Shown piece by piece: positions 43,693 through 53,027 of a stretch of 64,000 nucleotides of DNA. The DNA is taken from positions 62,001-126,000 of the forward strand of contig CAXDRX010000002.1 of NCBI GenBank assembly GCA_963991985.1, read 5' to 3'. A program made the position numbers and the translations under genes. Each line of letters begins with the position of its first letter. The first letter of the stretch is position 1. Origin of the DNA: MED-G17 sp963991985. GTDB taxonomy: Bacteria; Bacteroidota; Bacteroidia; NS11-12g; UBA9320. The notes under the pieces are model-generated. The model was not told the origin of the DNA and searched no databases. It saw nothing but the letters and a program-made list of their open reading frames with translations.

Positions 43693-46383
43693 TTAGAGTT
43701 TTCGTTTTATTTCGACTTCTTGGTATACCTCTAGAATATCTTCTATTTGTACGTCATTGAAGTTTTTGACTTGCAGACCGCACTCGTAACCTTTTTTTAC
43801 TTCTTTTACGTCATCCTTGAAACGTTTCAAATTTTCTAATTGACCATCATGAATCACCACTCCGTCTCGGATAATTCGTATTTTAGAGTCTCTTTTGACT
43901 TCCCCATTTAGGACATAACATCCTGCAATTGTACCTACTTTACTTATTTTAAATACATCGCGTACTTCGATAGAGCCAATTTCTTTTTCTTCAATATCTG
44001 GCTCGAGCATTCCCTCCATGGCGGCCTTTACTTCTTCAATGGCCTTGTAGATGACCGAGTACGTTTTGATTTCTACGCCTTCGTCAATAGCAATTTTTTT
44101 GGCAGAGGGAGTAGGTCTTACTTGAAAACCAATAATAATGGCTTCTGAGGCTGTAGCCAGCAAAACATCCGATTCTGTGATGGCTCCAACCGATTTATAA
44201 ATGACATTGATTTGTATTTCTTCCGTGGTTAATTTTAGGAGTGAGTCACTAAGCGCCTCTACAGAACCGTCTACATCACCTTTGATGATTAGGTTAAGTT
44301 CTTTAAAGTTTCCGATGGCCAGTCTTCTTCCAATTTCGTCGAGGGTAATTAGTTTTTTGGCTCGTATGCCTTGTTCTCTTTGTAATTGTTGCCTTTTGTT
44401 GGCAATTTCCTTTACTTCTTGTTCTGAGTTTAGAACTTGCAGTAAGTCACCTGCAGTTGGCGGAGAGTTGAAGCCAAGCATTCCAACAGGTGCAGAAGGG
44501 CCAGCGATTTCTACTCTTTGTCCTCTTTCATTGAAAAGGGCTTTTACTTTTCCAAAATTTGAACCACCCAAAATGGGGTCTCCAATTTTGAGGCTTCCCT
44601 CTTGAACAAGAATGGAAGTGTACACCCCCATTCCTTTTTCCATTCGAGATTCCAAGATGGTTCCTTTGGCTTTTTTATCTGGATTGGCTTTTAGCTCTAA
44701 TATTTCTGCTTCTAGCAGAACTTTTTCCAGAAGCTCGTCTACATTTAAACCTGTTTTTGCAGAAATTTCTTGTGCTTGAAATTGTCCACCCCAATCTTCA
44801 ACCAGAATATTCATTGCTGACAATTCTTCCCTAATTTTATCTGGATTGGCAGTGTCTTTGTCCATCTTGTTGAAAGCAAAAACGATGGGCACATCAGCTG
44901 CTTGGGCATGTGAAATGGCTTCTTTGGTTTGGGGCATTACACGATCATCTGCGGCAATCACAATAATGGCCATGTCTGTAACTTTTGCTCCTCGAGCACG
45001 CATCGCAGTAAATGCCTCATGGCCGGGGGTGTCTATAAAGGTGATTTTTCTATCGTCTGATAAGCTTACTTCATATGCGGCAACGTGCTGTGTAATTCCT
45101 CCTGCTTCACCAGCAATTACGTTGGTGTTTCGGATATGATCAAGCAAAGAAGTTTTCCCGTGATCCACGTGCCCCATGATGGTTACGATAGGGGGTCTGG
45201 ATTGGAGGTCTTCTTCTTTGTCAATTTCATCTTCCACCTCAATTTGTGTTTCAGCGTCGACAAATTCAATTTCGTATTCGAATTCTTCTGCCAAAATTTC
45301 TATGGTTTCTGCATCAAGTCTTTGATTGATGGATATCATCATCCCGAGGCTAAAGCATGCTGTAATAATTTGGTTAACATTGATGTCCATCAAGCTCGCC
45401 AATTCGTTGGCAGTTACAAATTCTGTGACTTGAAGGGTTTTGCTTCCTATTTTTTCTTGTTCCTGATTTTGCTCAATATTTTTTCGTATCGTATCTCTTT
45501 TTTTCTGACGATGTTTTGCTCTGTTCCCCGGAACCCTATTCCCCTGAAAGTTCTTTTGAGTTGTTTTGGCGGTATTGTTTCCCTTTACTTCTAGTTTGTT
45601 GTCATTTTTGGGAACAACTTTTCTTCTTCTTCTTTTTTTTCTTTTGTTTTCTTCTTCTTTGGCGCCTGGCTGAGGGTCTTCCGACTTTTTCTTTTCTACA
45701 GGGGGTTTTAGATCAATTTTACCTTTTACCGAAAGGCCTTTAAGTTTTTCGTATTGAGGTTTAATTAGGGGATTTTCAGTCGCTTCATTTTCAACTGAAA
45801 TGTCGCGCTCATCTTTTTCATTTTTGTTTGCTTCGGCGGGTGGGCCTCCTTTTTCAACGATAACATTTTCATCGGGTGAGTGGCTGACTTTTTCTGTCTC
45901 TATTTGGGGTGCCTCCTTTTTTTTATTTAAGTCAATTTTATCAACTATTTTCAGCCCCTGTAATTTTGGTTTCGTTTCGGAAGGCGAGGTGTTTTTTGTT
46001 TCTTTTACAACTGTAGAGCTTTTGTCTGCAAGATCATTTGGTTTTTCGTTTGGACTACTACTTGTAGAAAGGCCAGTATCTTTAATGAAAATAATCTCAT
46101 CCTCGGTAGATTTTTTTTGAATTTCTTTTTGCTCAGGTTTTACATGTATGCTTTGTTTTTCGCTTTTTTCGGTTTTTCTGAGGCTTATCGATTCTTCTTT
46201 TGCTTCTTTATCTGCTGAGAAATGTGTCTGAAGCAGGTCATACATTTCTTGGCTTATTTTGGCAGTAATTTTATTTTCTACATTGAAATTATTCTCATTG
46301 AGATATTCAACAAGTTTGCCAAAAGAAACGTTTAGTTCTACAGCAACTTTTTGGATACGATATGTTTTCGACTTGGCTGCCAA
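43693..46383 (-). CDS. infB: translation initiation factor IF-2
   Basis: An 896-residue protein with TTG start. The N-terminal 380 residues hold the IF2_N-like start (TYRIQKVAVELNVSFGKL), a long charged, low-complexity linker rich in Lys/Glu/Pro and a basic patch (ENKRKKRRRRK). The G domain starts at about 400 with GHVDHGKT (G1), continues with DTPGHEAF (G3) and NKMDKD (G4), followed by domains II-IV with the initiator tRNA-binding end. It delivers fMet-tRNA to the 30S subunit. It follows nusA and rimP in the conserved rimP-nusA-infB order, after an 86-base gap. Confidence 0.97.
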   Translation of the reverse strand: MAAKSKTYRIQKVAVELNVSFGKLVEYLNENNFNVENKITAKISQEMYDLLQTHFSADKEAKEESISLRKTEKSEKQSIHVKPEQKEIQKKSTEDEIIFIKDTGLSTSSSPNEKPNDLADKSSTVVKETKNTSPSETKPKLQGLKIVDKIDLNKKKEAPQIETEKVSHSPDENVIVEKGGPPAEANKNEKDERDISVENEATENPLIKPQYEKLKGLSVKGKIDLKPPVEKKKSEDPQPGAKEEENKRKKRRRRKVVPKNDNKLEVKGNNTAKTTQKNFQGNRVPGNRAKHRQKKRDTIRKNIEQNQEQEKIGSKTLQVTEFVTANELASLMDINVNQIITACFSLGMMISINQRLDAETIEILAEEFEYEIEFVDAETQIEVEDEIDKEEDLQSRPPIVTIMGHVDHGKTSLLDHIRNTNVIAGEAGGITQHVAAYEVSLSDDRKITFIDTPGHEAFTAMRARGAKVTDMAIIVIAADDRVMPQTKEAISHAQAADVPIVFAFNKMDKDTANPDKIREELSAMNILVEDWGGQFQAQEISAKTGLNVDELLEKVLLEAEILELKANPDKKAKGTILESRMEKGMGVYTSILVQEGSLKIGDPILGGSNFGKVKALFNERGQRVEIAGPSAPVGMLGFNSPPTAGDLLQVLNSEQEVKEIANKRQQLQREQGIRAKKLITLDEIGRRLAIGNFKELNLIIKGDVDGSVEALSDSLLKLTTEEIQINVIYKSVGAITESDVLLATASEAIIIGFQVRPTPSAKKIAIDEGVEIKTYSVIYKAIEEVKAAMEGMLEPDIEEKEIGSIEVRDVFKISKVGTIAGCYVLNGEVKRDSKIRIIRDGVVIHDGQLENLKRFKDDVKEVKKGYECGLQVKNFNDVQIEDILEVYQEVEIKRKL

Positions 46384-46469
46384 GTTGTTTTGTGTGTTTA
46401 TTTACTATAATCAAACCCTTAAAAAAAACAAAGTTTTTTGAAAGAGTCATTGAGTATTCATTGCTTTCA

Positions 46470-47708
46470 TCAATCTTCAAATTCCGATTCTAAGATGCGT
46501 TTTATCTCGGAAATCGTTTCTATTTCAAGGTCAGTTCTTGCAATTAAATCATCATTGTCCACTTCAAGTACGCTTTTGGCGGTATCAAGACCAATGGCTT
46601 TGAATTCATCAATTATCCAACCGTCTATTTCATCAGAAAATTCATCCAAATCTACATCAGTTTCATCATTTGCCAAATCTTCTCTAAAAACATCGATTTC
46701 AAAGCCTGTCAATTTTCCTGCCAACTTTATGTTGTGTCCACCTTTGCCAATGGCCAAACTTACTTGGTCAGCGGGCAAGTAGGCTTCTGCTCTGCTTTCT
46801 TCCGTCAATAGATTAATATTTGAAATTTTGGCAGGGCTGAGGCACCTTTGGATATAAAGTACATTATTGGTTGTAAAATTGATTACGTCTATATTTTCAT
46901 TTCTAAGTTCCCTAACAATTCCGTGAATTCTTGCTCCTTTCATACCAACACATGCCCCTACAGGATCAATTCGGTCATCATAGCTTTCTACGGCTACTTT
47001 TGCTCTTTCTCCGGGTTCTCTAACTATTTTTTTTATGGTAATCAGCCCGTCGAGTATTTCGGGTACTTCTAGTTCAAAAAGTCTTTCTAAGAATATTGGA
47101 GCAGTTCGGGACAAGATGATTTTTGGATTTCCATTGTACATTTCTACCGAAGAGACGACTGCTCTAATGCTATCTCCCTTTTTGTAAAAATCTCTAGGAA
47201 TCATTTGGTCTTTGGGGATGATAAGTTCATTTCCCTCATCATCTAGAACCATCATTTCTCGTTTCCAGATTTGATAAACTTCACCCACAATAATTTCTCC
47301 AACTCTGTCCTTATATTTCGTATATAATTCGTCTTTTTCAAGCTCCATTATCCTTGTAACAAGGGTTTGTCTTGCTGTAAGTATGGCTCTTCTTCCAAAG
47401 TCCTCCATATGGACTTCTTCGATGGCTTCTTCACCAATTTCATAATCTTCTTCAAGTTTTTTTGCTTGGTCAACGGATATTTCAAAGTTTTCATTTTCGA
47501 CTTCAAGGTTGTCTACAATTTTTCGATTCCGATAAATCTCGAGATCTCCTTGCTCGGTATTTATGATAACATCAAAGTTGTCGTCTGAACCATATTTTTT
47601 TCGAAGCATTTGACGGAATACTTCTTCCATTACTTGCATCATGGTTGCCCTGTCTATGTTTTTGAATTCTTTGAATTCGGAAAATGATTCGATTAGTCCT
47701 AAACTCAT
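46470..47708 (-). CDS. nusA: transcription termination/antitermination factor NusA
   Basis: A 412-residue protein with the NusA domain order: N-terminal RNA-polymerase-binding domain (MMQVMEEVFRQMLRKKYG, about 22-39), S1 domain (IIVGEVYQIWKREMMVLDD, about 138-156), and two KH domains with VKSYDDRIDPVGACVGMKGARI-like and AIGKGGHNIKLAGKLTG sequences. The acidic C-terminal tail (ESEFED) is typical of Bacteroidota. NusA slows RNA polymerase at hairpins and acts in termination and antitermination. It overlaps nothing but lies four bases after rimP. Confidence 0.97.
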   Translation of the reverse strand: MSLGLIESFSEFKEFKNIDRATMMQVMEEVFRQMLRKKYGSDDNFDVIINTEQGDLEIYRNRKIVDNLEVENENFEISVDQAKKLEEDYEIGEEAIEEVHMEDFGRRAILTARQTLVTRIMELEKDELYTKYKDRVGEIIVGEVYQIWKREMMVLDDEGNELIIPKDQMIPRDFYKKGDSIRAVVSSVEMYNGNPKIILSRTAPIFLERLFELEVPEILDGLITIKKIVREPGERAKVAVESYDDRIDPVGACVGMKGARIHGIVRELRNENIDVINFTTNNVLYIQRCLSPAKISNINLLTEESRAEAYLPADQVSLAIGKGGHNIKLAGKLTGFEIDVFREDLANDETDVDLDEFSDEIDGWIIDEFKAIGLDTAKSVLEVDNDDLIARTDLEIETISEIKRILESEFED

Positions 47709-47712
47709 AATT

Positions 47713-48165
47713 TTATTTGAAACTCGGTATAACTTTTATTTTGGTGTTTGAATTAAGCTCGATATTGATATTTTGGCTGTTTGTTTTTTTTGTTGGGAAT
47801 GTTTCGATAACAATAGAATTTTCAAAAACTTGAATTAGTTTGCCTTCTACTTGGCTTTTCTCCTTTTCCGCAAGAATGGTGCGATTAAGATGTTGCGGGA
47901 ATTGACGGATATCCTTTAACGGTTTGTCGAGACCCGGTGAAGAAATTTCAAATCGAAAGGATAGGTCGTCTGTGTTTTCATTGTCCATGTGCTTTGAAAT
48001 TTTTCGGCTTAGTTTGGCGCAAAAATCTATCTTGACCCCAGAATGACCATCAATAAAAAATTTCATGACGGTATCTGCTGAATTACATTCGGAATCAACC
48101 AAAAAGCAATCGGTATCTTCCAGCTCTTTTTCAATTAGTTTTTGTATTGTACTGAACTTACTCAT
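47713..48165 (-). CDS. rimP: ribosome maturation factor RimP
   Basis: About 150 residues from the ATG at 48165; a GTG at 48177 would add four residues but lies almost in the T-run of a leader hairpin. The family features are KLIEKELEDTDCFLVD at the start, FFIDGHSGVKIDFCAKLSRKISKHMD, and the ISSPGLDKPLKDIRQFPQHLNR signature (about 101-122). It helps 30S subunit maturation. It heads the rimP-nusA-infB operon, which points away from the DUF2723 gene. Confidence 0.95.
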   Translation of the reverse strand: MSKFSTIQKLIEKELEDTDCFLVDSECNSADTVMKFFIDGHSGVKIDFCAKLSRKISKHMDNENTDDLSFRFEISSPGLDKPLKDIRQFPQHLNRTILAEKEKSQVEGKLIQVFENSIVIETFPTKKTNSQNINIELNSNTKIKVIPSFK

Positions 48166-48178
48166 GGACAATCTCACG

Positions 48179-48201
48179 AAAAAAGGGGACTTACATCCCC
48201 T
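48179..48201 (-). terminator. terminator-like hairpin in the rimP leader
   Basis: On the minus strand AGGGGA (48201-48196) and TCCCCT (48189-48184) form a 6-bp stem with a six-base loop (48195-48190), followed directly by a run of six T (48184-48179). It ends 13 bases before the rimP ATG. There is no minus-strand gene upstream to terminate, as the neighbour is divergent, so it is best read as a leader attenuator of the rimP-nusA-infB operon. Confidence 0.6.
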
Positions 48202-48292
48202 CCAAACAGCACTGCAAATAAAACTAAAATATTTCTAATTGAGGTAATGCGCTAAAATATATGAGAAGTATTTACTTTGTTGATTCTCTCAA

Positions 48293-51200
48293 ATGTTAAA
48301 TTTTAAATTTTTAAATAATTTAATTGGATGGTTATCCTTTGTGATAAGTTTATCTGTATATACCCTAACTTTAGAACCTTCGGTGCCCTTGTGGGATTGT
48401 GGGGAGTTTATTTCAGCTGCCTATAAGTTACAAGTTGTTCATCCTCCAGGTGCGCCTTTGTTTTTGATGCTTGGAAGGATATTCTCCCTTTTTGCAGGAA
48501 GTCCAGAAAATGTAGCTTTTGCGGTTAATTTTTTATCTGCGGTGGCAAGTGCACTTACAGTGATGTTCACCTTTTGGATCATAACTCATTTTGGAAAAAA
48601 AATATTGTCTTTGGGACTTCATGAAAAAACAGTCACTCGTGGACACGGGATTGCATTATTTTCAGCTGGTTTGGTTGGAGCATTGACTTTGACATTCATG
48701 GATACCTTTTGGTTTTCTGCTGTGGAGGCAGAGGTCTATGCAAGCTCCTCTTTGTTTACATCAATTACCTTTTGGTTGATTTTGAAATGGGAACTAAACA
48801 AGGAAAATTTACAATCAGATAGATGGTTGGTTTTGATTTTCTTTTTGATAGGCTTAGCGATTGGCCTTCACTTATTGAATCTTTTGGTGATACCTGCGGT
48901 AATTTATTATTATTACTTCAATAAGTACCCAATCAATCGTAAAGGTTTCTTGAAGTCAAGCGCCATAGGACTTGGAATTCTTGGTTTTTTACAATGGGGC
49001 CTTATTCCGGGTTTGCCTAGATTGGCATCAGCATTTGATTTGTTTTTTGTCAACGGCTTGGGCTTCCCTTTCAATTCTGGTGTTTTAATCTTTTTGGTTT
49101 GCCTTTTTGGTTTGCTCTCATTTGGGCTTTATTGGACCACGAAAAAGCATAAAGCATTGTACAACCTGACAATACTTTGTGCAACATTTTTGGTCATCGG
49201 TTACTCTTGTTATGCAATGGTTCCCATTCGATCGTTAGCAGAACCTACCATTGACATGAACAATCCTGAGGATGCGCATAGTTTGCTCAGTTATATAAAT
49301 AGAGAACAATATGGGGATAGACCTTTATTTAAGGGTCCTTATTATACTGCAAGACCGATTGGTATAAAAGAAGGAAGAATGCAATACCGAAAAGACCTTG
49401 AGGAGGGAACTTACGAAGAAATTGGCGAAAAATTCTCTTATGAATATGATGACAAAGACAAAACAATATTTCCTCGAATGGGCGATGCACGTGAAAAAAA
49501 CCAAGGTTTCCCAATTTGGGTTTCTAGTATGGAAGGCGCTAAAAGGAATCCAAAGTTTTCTGAAAATCTTTCTTTCTTTTTTAAATATCAAATTGGTTGG
49601 ATGTATGCGCGCTACTTTTTCTGGAACTTTGTTGGTAGACAAAGTGATGTTCAAAACGTAACTGGTGAGCCTTTTGATGGAAATTGGATTAGTGGAATAA
49701 ATTTTATTGATAATCGTCTGGGTCCTCAGAAAGGAATTCCCCCAATCCATAAAGGTAACAAAGGAAGAAACACCTATTTTTTTCTGCCCTTGCTATTGGG
49801 AATTTTTGGGGTTTGGTATCAATTCAAAAAGCAGAATCTTGATGCTTGGGTGGTAACATGTTTGTTTGTTTTTACCGGTTTGGCCATCATTGTTTTCTTA
49901 AACCAACCACCTTTAGAACCCAGAGAAAGAGATTATGCCTTTGTTGGCTCTTTTCAAACATTTTGTATTTGGATTGGCTTAGGTGTTTTGTATATTTTTT
50001 CATTGTTAAAAAAACGATTCAATGAAGTTACTTCGGCAAGTTTGTCAGGTGTAATTTGTTTGCTTGCCGTTCCTGTTTTAATGGGTGCTCAAAATTGGGA
50101 TGACCATGACCGAAGTGGAAGAAATCTGGCACTTGCTTTTGCCAAAAACTATCTGAATTCATGTGAAAAAAATGCCATTTTGTTTACCAATGGAGACAAT
50201 GACACTTACCCACTCTGGTATGCTCAAAATGTAGAAGGATACAGAACAGATGTTAGAATAATAAATTTAAGTCTGTTGAGTACAGAATGGTATTCGGCTG
50301 CCTTAAGGAGAAAATTTTATAAGTCAGAAGCTCTGCCAATTAGTATTCCTGCCGAGAAAATGGAAGATGGTAAAAGAGAGTATCTCCGATATAGCAACAA
50401 CCCAAAAGTTTTTCCAGTTGACAAATTTTATCCTGTTGACAAAATTATCCAATTCCTTACCTCAGATGATCGAAGATTTATGGTCAATCAAGGGAATGGG
50501 GAATTTGATAATTATTTGCCGGTAAGAAATCTTGTTTTGCCTATTGACAAATCAAGCGTACTGGCAAGCGGAACCGTAAAGGCCAAAGATTCGGCATTTA
50601 TTGTTTCGGCCATGCAATGGAAACACAACAACAGTAGAGGTATTATGAAGGGAAGTTATTTGGTTTACGACATCATTGCCACCAATGCCAAAAATGGATG
50701 GGAAAGACCTATTTACTTCACAACTACCACTTCCAAAAAAACTTATTTAGGGCTTGATAAATATATGAGACTAGAAGGATTAACCTATCGATTGGTTCCT
50801 ATCCAAAGCAATTTAAATAGGGTAGGGGGCATGATTGATTTGGACTTGCTTTATGATAAGTTGATGAATACTTTCGTTTGGGGAGGCATGGAAAAAGGAA
50901 GTGATATCTTGGTAGATGACAAGGCTACTTTGGTGCCAAAAAACTTGCGAAATACTTTTACAAGTTTGTCGAGACGTTATGCTTCCCAAGGAGACAATGA
51001 TAAGGCCACCAAACTATTGGATAAATGCATGGAAGTAATTCCCAAAAGTAGTTTGCCAATGGAACCCAACATGCAATGGTATTTTACGGACTGTTATTTC
51101 TTAGCTGATTCAAAAGAAAAAGGTAAAGACATGTTGAAAAACTATATGAATGAAGTAGAGGAATTGATGAATTATTATTCCAGATTCAAGGGAAAACGAC

Positions 51201-51415
51201 GAGATGCTGGCAGAAGGCAAAAAATTCAAACCATTGCTTCTATTCTTCAAATGGCCAGAACCACTGATCGAGAAAATTTGAAAGAATTTGACCAAATAAA
51301 GGTATTGCTCAAAACCAAATCAAATCGATTTGAACTTGACCAAATTCTGCAATATCAGTTGGACTATAAAGATGAAAATGTTCGCAAAGCCTTTCTGGAT
51401 AGATTAGAGGTTTAA
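48293..51415 (+). CDS. DUF2723 integral membrane protein
   Basis: A 1040-residue protein. The first 600 residues have about 12-14 membrane helices, and the family start is clear: SLSVYTLTLEPSVPLWDCGEFI with KLQVVHPPGAPLFLMLGRIF (about 22-62), a protein-O-mannosyltransferase-like (GT-C fold) pattern with an acidic pair near D35/E38. The C-terminal 400 residues are soluble, with a helical, TPR-like end. DUF2723 proteins are widespread in Bacteroidota and thought to be glycosyltransferases (members have been linked to protein O-glycosylation), but the donor here is unknown. It is divergent from rimP and 18 bases before rlmB. Confidence 0.9.
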   Translation: MLNFKFLNNLIGWLSFVISLSVYTLTLEPSVPLWDCGEFISAAYKLQVVHPPGAPLFLMLGRIFSLFAGSPENVAFAVNFLSAVASALTVMFTFWIITHFGKKILSLGLHEKTVTRGHGIALFSAGLVGALTLTFMDTFWFSAVEAEVYASSSLFTSITFWLILKWELNKENLQSDRWLVLIFFLIGLAIGLHLLNLLVIPAVIYYYYFNKYPINRKGFLKSSAIGLGILGFLQWGLIPGLPRLASAFDLFFVNGLGFPFNSGVLIFLVCLFGLLSFGLYWTTKKHKALYNLTILCATFLVIGYSCYAMVPIRSLAEPTIDMNNPEDAHSLLSYINREQYGDRPLFKGPYYTARPIGIKEGRMQYRKDLEEGTYEEIGEKFSYEYDDKDKTIFPRMGDAREKNQGFPIWVSSMEGAKRNPKFSENLSFFFKYQIGWMYARYFFWNFVGRQSDVQNVTGEPFDGNWISGINFIDNRLGPQKGIPPIHKGNKGRNTYFFLPLLLGIFGVWYQFKKQNLDAWVVTCLFVFTGLAIIVFLNQPPLEPRERDYAFVGSFQTFCIWIGLGVLYIFSLLKKRFNEVTSASLSGVICLLAVPVLMGAQNWDDHDRSGRNLALAFAKNYLNSCEKNAILFTNGDNDTYPLWYAQNVEGYRTDVRIINLSLLSTEWYSAALRRKFYKSEALPISIPAEKMEDGKREYLRYSNNPKVFPVDKFYPVDKIIQFLTSDDRRFMVNQGNGEFDNYLPVRNLVLPIDKSSVLASGTVKAKDSAFIVSAMQWKHNNSRGIMKGSYLVYDIIATNAKNGWERPIYFTTTTSKKTYLGLDKYMRLEGLTYRLVPIQSNLNRVGGMIDLDLLYDKLMNTFVWGGMEKGSDILVDDKATLVPKNLRNTFTSLSRRYASQGDNDKATKLLDKCMEVIPKSSLPMEPNMQWYFTDCYFLADSKEKGKDMLKNYMNEVEELMNYYSRFKGKRRDAGRRQKIQTIASILQMARTTDRENLKEFDQIKVLLKTKSNRFELDQILQYQLDYKDENVRKAFLDRLEV

Positions 51416-51432
51416 CCAACAATAGAATTGCT

Positions 51433-52146
51433 TTGGCAAAAACCCAAATCATTTACGGTAAACATGCAGTGGAAGAAGCCCTAAACGAGGGAGTTTCTAT
51501 TCACAAAATACTACTGACAGAGTCCAACAAATATCTACTTCAACACATTCGTAATTTTGGGGTGCCTCATAGTTTTGTTCCACCAGAGGCCCTAAAAAAA
51601 TATGCATCAGGAAATCATCAGGGTGTGGTTGCCTTATTGCCGGCGGTAGATTACCAAGCATGGGAAGAGGTGTTGCTTGAATCCAATAAGCCTAAAAAAA
51701 TATTGTTGTTGGACGGAATTACTGACGTACGCAATTTTGGGGCGATTGCTCGTACAGCAAAAAGTTTTGACTTTGATTTGATTGTTATTCCAAAATCAGA
51801 ATCGGCCTACCTTAATGGAGATGCCATTAAAACCTCTGCCGGAGCTCTTTTGAGTCTGCCGGTGGCAAGAGTGAGCCATTTAAAAGATTGTATTTATGGG
51901 CTAAAAGATATGGGCATTGGAATTTATGGTATTACCGAAAAAGGGAACAAAGATTTTTCGGTCATTTCGCACAAATCTTGTGCTTTGATATTGGGCAATG
52001 AACAAAAAGGTATTCAAAACGGACTATTGAAGTTGTGCGATGCTCAAGTGTGTATTCCGATGCATTCTACATTTGACTCACTAAATGTATCCGTTGCTGC
52101 AGGTATTGCTATGTATGAAGTTTCTAAAATAGGAGGTAAAAAATAA
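51433..52146 (+). CDS. rlmB: 23S rRNA 2'-O-methyltransferase RlmB-like (SpoU family)
   Basis: A 237-residue protein with TTG start. It has the N-terminal substrate-binding domain (IIYGKHAVEEALNEG) and the SpoU knot motifs: LLLDGITDVRNFGAIARTA (motif 1, about 92-110), LILGNEQKGIQ (motif 2) and IPMHSTFDSLNVSVAAGIAMYE (motif 3, about 206-227). RlmB methylates the 2'-OH of G2251 in the peptidyltransferase P loop. It directly follows the DUF2723 gene. Another SpoU-type substrate cannot be excluded, but size and N-domain match RlmB. Confidence 0.92.
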   Translation: MAKTQIIYGKHAVEEALNEGVSIHKILLTESNKYLLQHIRNFGVPHSFVPPEALKKYASGNHQGVVALLPAVDYQAWEEVLLESNKPKKILLLDGITDVRNFGAIARTAKSFDFDLIVIPKSESAYLNGDAIKTSAGALLSLPVARVSHLKDCIYGLKDMGIGIYGITEKGNKDFSVISHKSCALILGNEQKGIQNGLLKLCDAQVCIPMHSTFDSLNVSVAAGIAMYEVSKIGGKK

Positions 52147-52200
52147 CCAAGCGGAAAAGTCAATTATTCTCTTATTTTCGCGAAACTTTTAAAGTAAATC

Positions 52201-52422
52201 ATGTATTGGACACTAGAATTAGCGAACTATTTGGTTGATGCACCGTGGCCTGCCACCAAAGATGAGTTGATTGACTATGCCATTCGGACGGGTGCGCCTT
52301 TAGAGGTGGTAGAAAACCTTCAGGATTTAGAACAAGAAGAAGATCCATACGAGTCAATTGAAGAAATCTGGGCAGATTATCCCACGACGGATGACTATTT
52401 CTTCAATGAAGACGAGTTTTAA
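52201..52422 (+). CDS. DUF2795 small protein
   Basis: A 73-residue acidic protein with the DUF2795 pattern: WTLELANYLVDAPWPATKDELIDYAIRTGAP (3-33), in which L-x-D-x-x-F/W-P-A-x-K-x-E-L and the Ala-x-x-x-x-A/G-P run are characteristic, followed by EDPYESIEEIWADYPTTDDYF. Family function is not known. The stop TAA overlaps the stop of the convergent barrel gene within TTTAAA, so both genes end on the same bases. Confidence 0.88.
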   Translation: MYWTLELANYLVDAPWPATKDELIDYAIRTGAPLEVVENLQDLEQEEDPYESIEEIWADYPTTDDYFFNEDEF

Positions 52423-53027
52423 AACAAGAAAGAAGCCCCAATAGAAAAGTTTTTAATTTTTCCTTTTTTGTTCAAGCTTGGACTTAGTTCTGTTAAGTTG
52501 AGAGGTTTTCCAATATTTAGGATACTGAAACGCAATTCCCACAACAGCGAGGCAATTTCTTTATTTTGGGAAAAACCCACTTTGATTTGTGGATCAAATT
52601 TGCTGAAGGCCATATCCCGGTATTTTGCTTTCACTTCCCCATTTACGTATAGTTCGCTCTGAAGTATGTATGCATTTTGAAGGCCAAGCAATAACTCATT
52701 TTTGTTTCCTATTTTTTTGAATTTGCAGAAGGAGGCATTGATCATAAGAAAGTTCATTTTTCTGTATTCGCCCGTTTGGTTTCGAAAATTAGAACCGGTA
52801 AATGCCATTTCTATTTCTGCAAAATTTCTGAATGTTTTTTTTCTCTGATCTTTCATGTAAAGACCTGTTTGAATGCCCGCACGAGGTCTTTGGTTAACGA
52901 GCATTCCACCAAAAATAGTGCTTAGATTGGCCCCCATTTTAACACCTAGTTTTGGTGGAATCTTTTTGGGTTGTGCATTCAAATTGGTATACACAAAAAC
53001 CGAAATAATAATTAACCAATACTTCAT
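52419..53027 (-). CDS. PorT-like outer-membrane beta-barrel protein
   Basis: A 202-residue protein with a signal peptide (WLIIISVFVYTNLNAQ, residues 3-18) and a barrel-type mature part: KLGVKMGANLST followed by RAGIQTGLYM, alternating polar/hydrophobic strands and a terminal Phe (GASFLF). The pattern is that of the PorT/outer-membrane barrel domain in Bacteroidota. Its ATG overlaps the hscA stop as ATGA, a translational coupling with no obvious functional reason. No export partners are next to it. Confidence 0.75.
   Translation of the reverse strand: MKYWLIIISVFVYTNLNAQPKKIPPKLGVKMGANLSTIFGGMLVNQRPRAGIQTGLYMKDQRKKTFRNFAEIEMAFTGSNFRNQTGEYRKMNFLMINASFCKFKKIGNKNELLLGLQNAYILQSELYVNGEVKAKYRDMAFSKFDPQIKVGFSQNKEIASLLWELRFSILNIGKPLNLTELSPSLNKKGKIKNFSIGASFLF

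Noticed and set aside
45085..45594. 169-codon plus-strand frame inside infB
   Set aside because: Antisense of the conserved IF-2 sequence; low complexity and no recognisable domain.
46423..46439. Inverted repeat AAAAAAC/GTTTTTT between nusA and infB
   Set aside because: The stem is almost all A-T with a three-base loop, which is too weak to be called a terminator; rimP-nusA-infB are normally co-transcribed.
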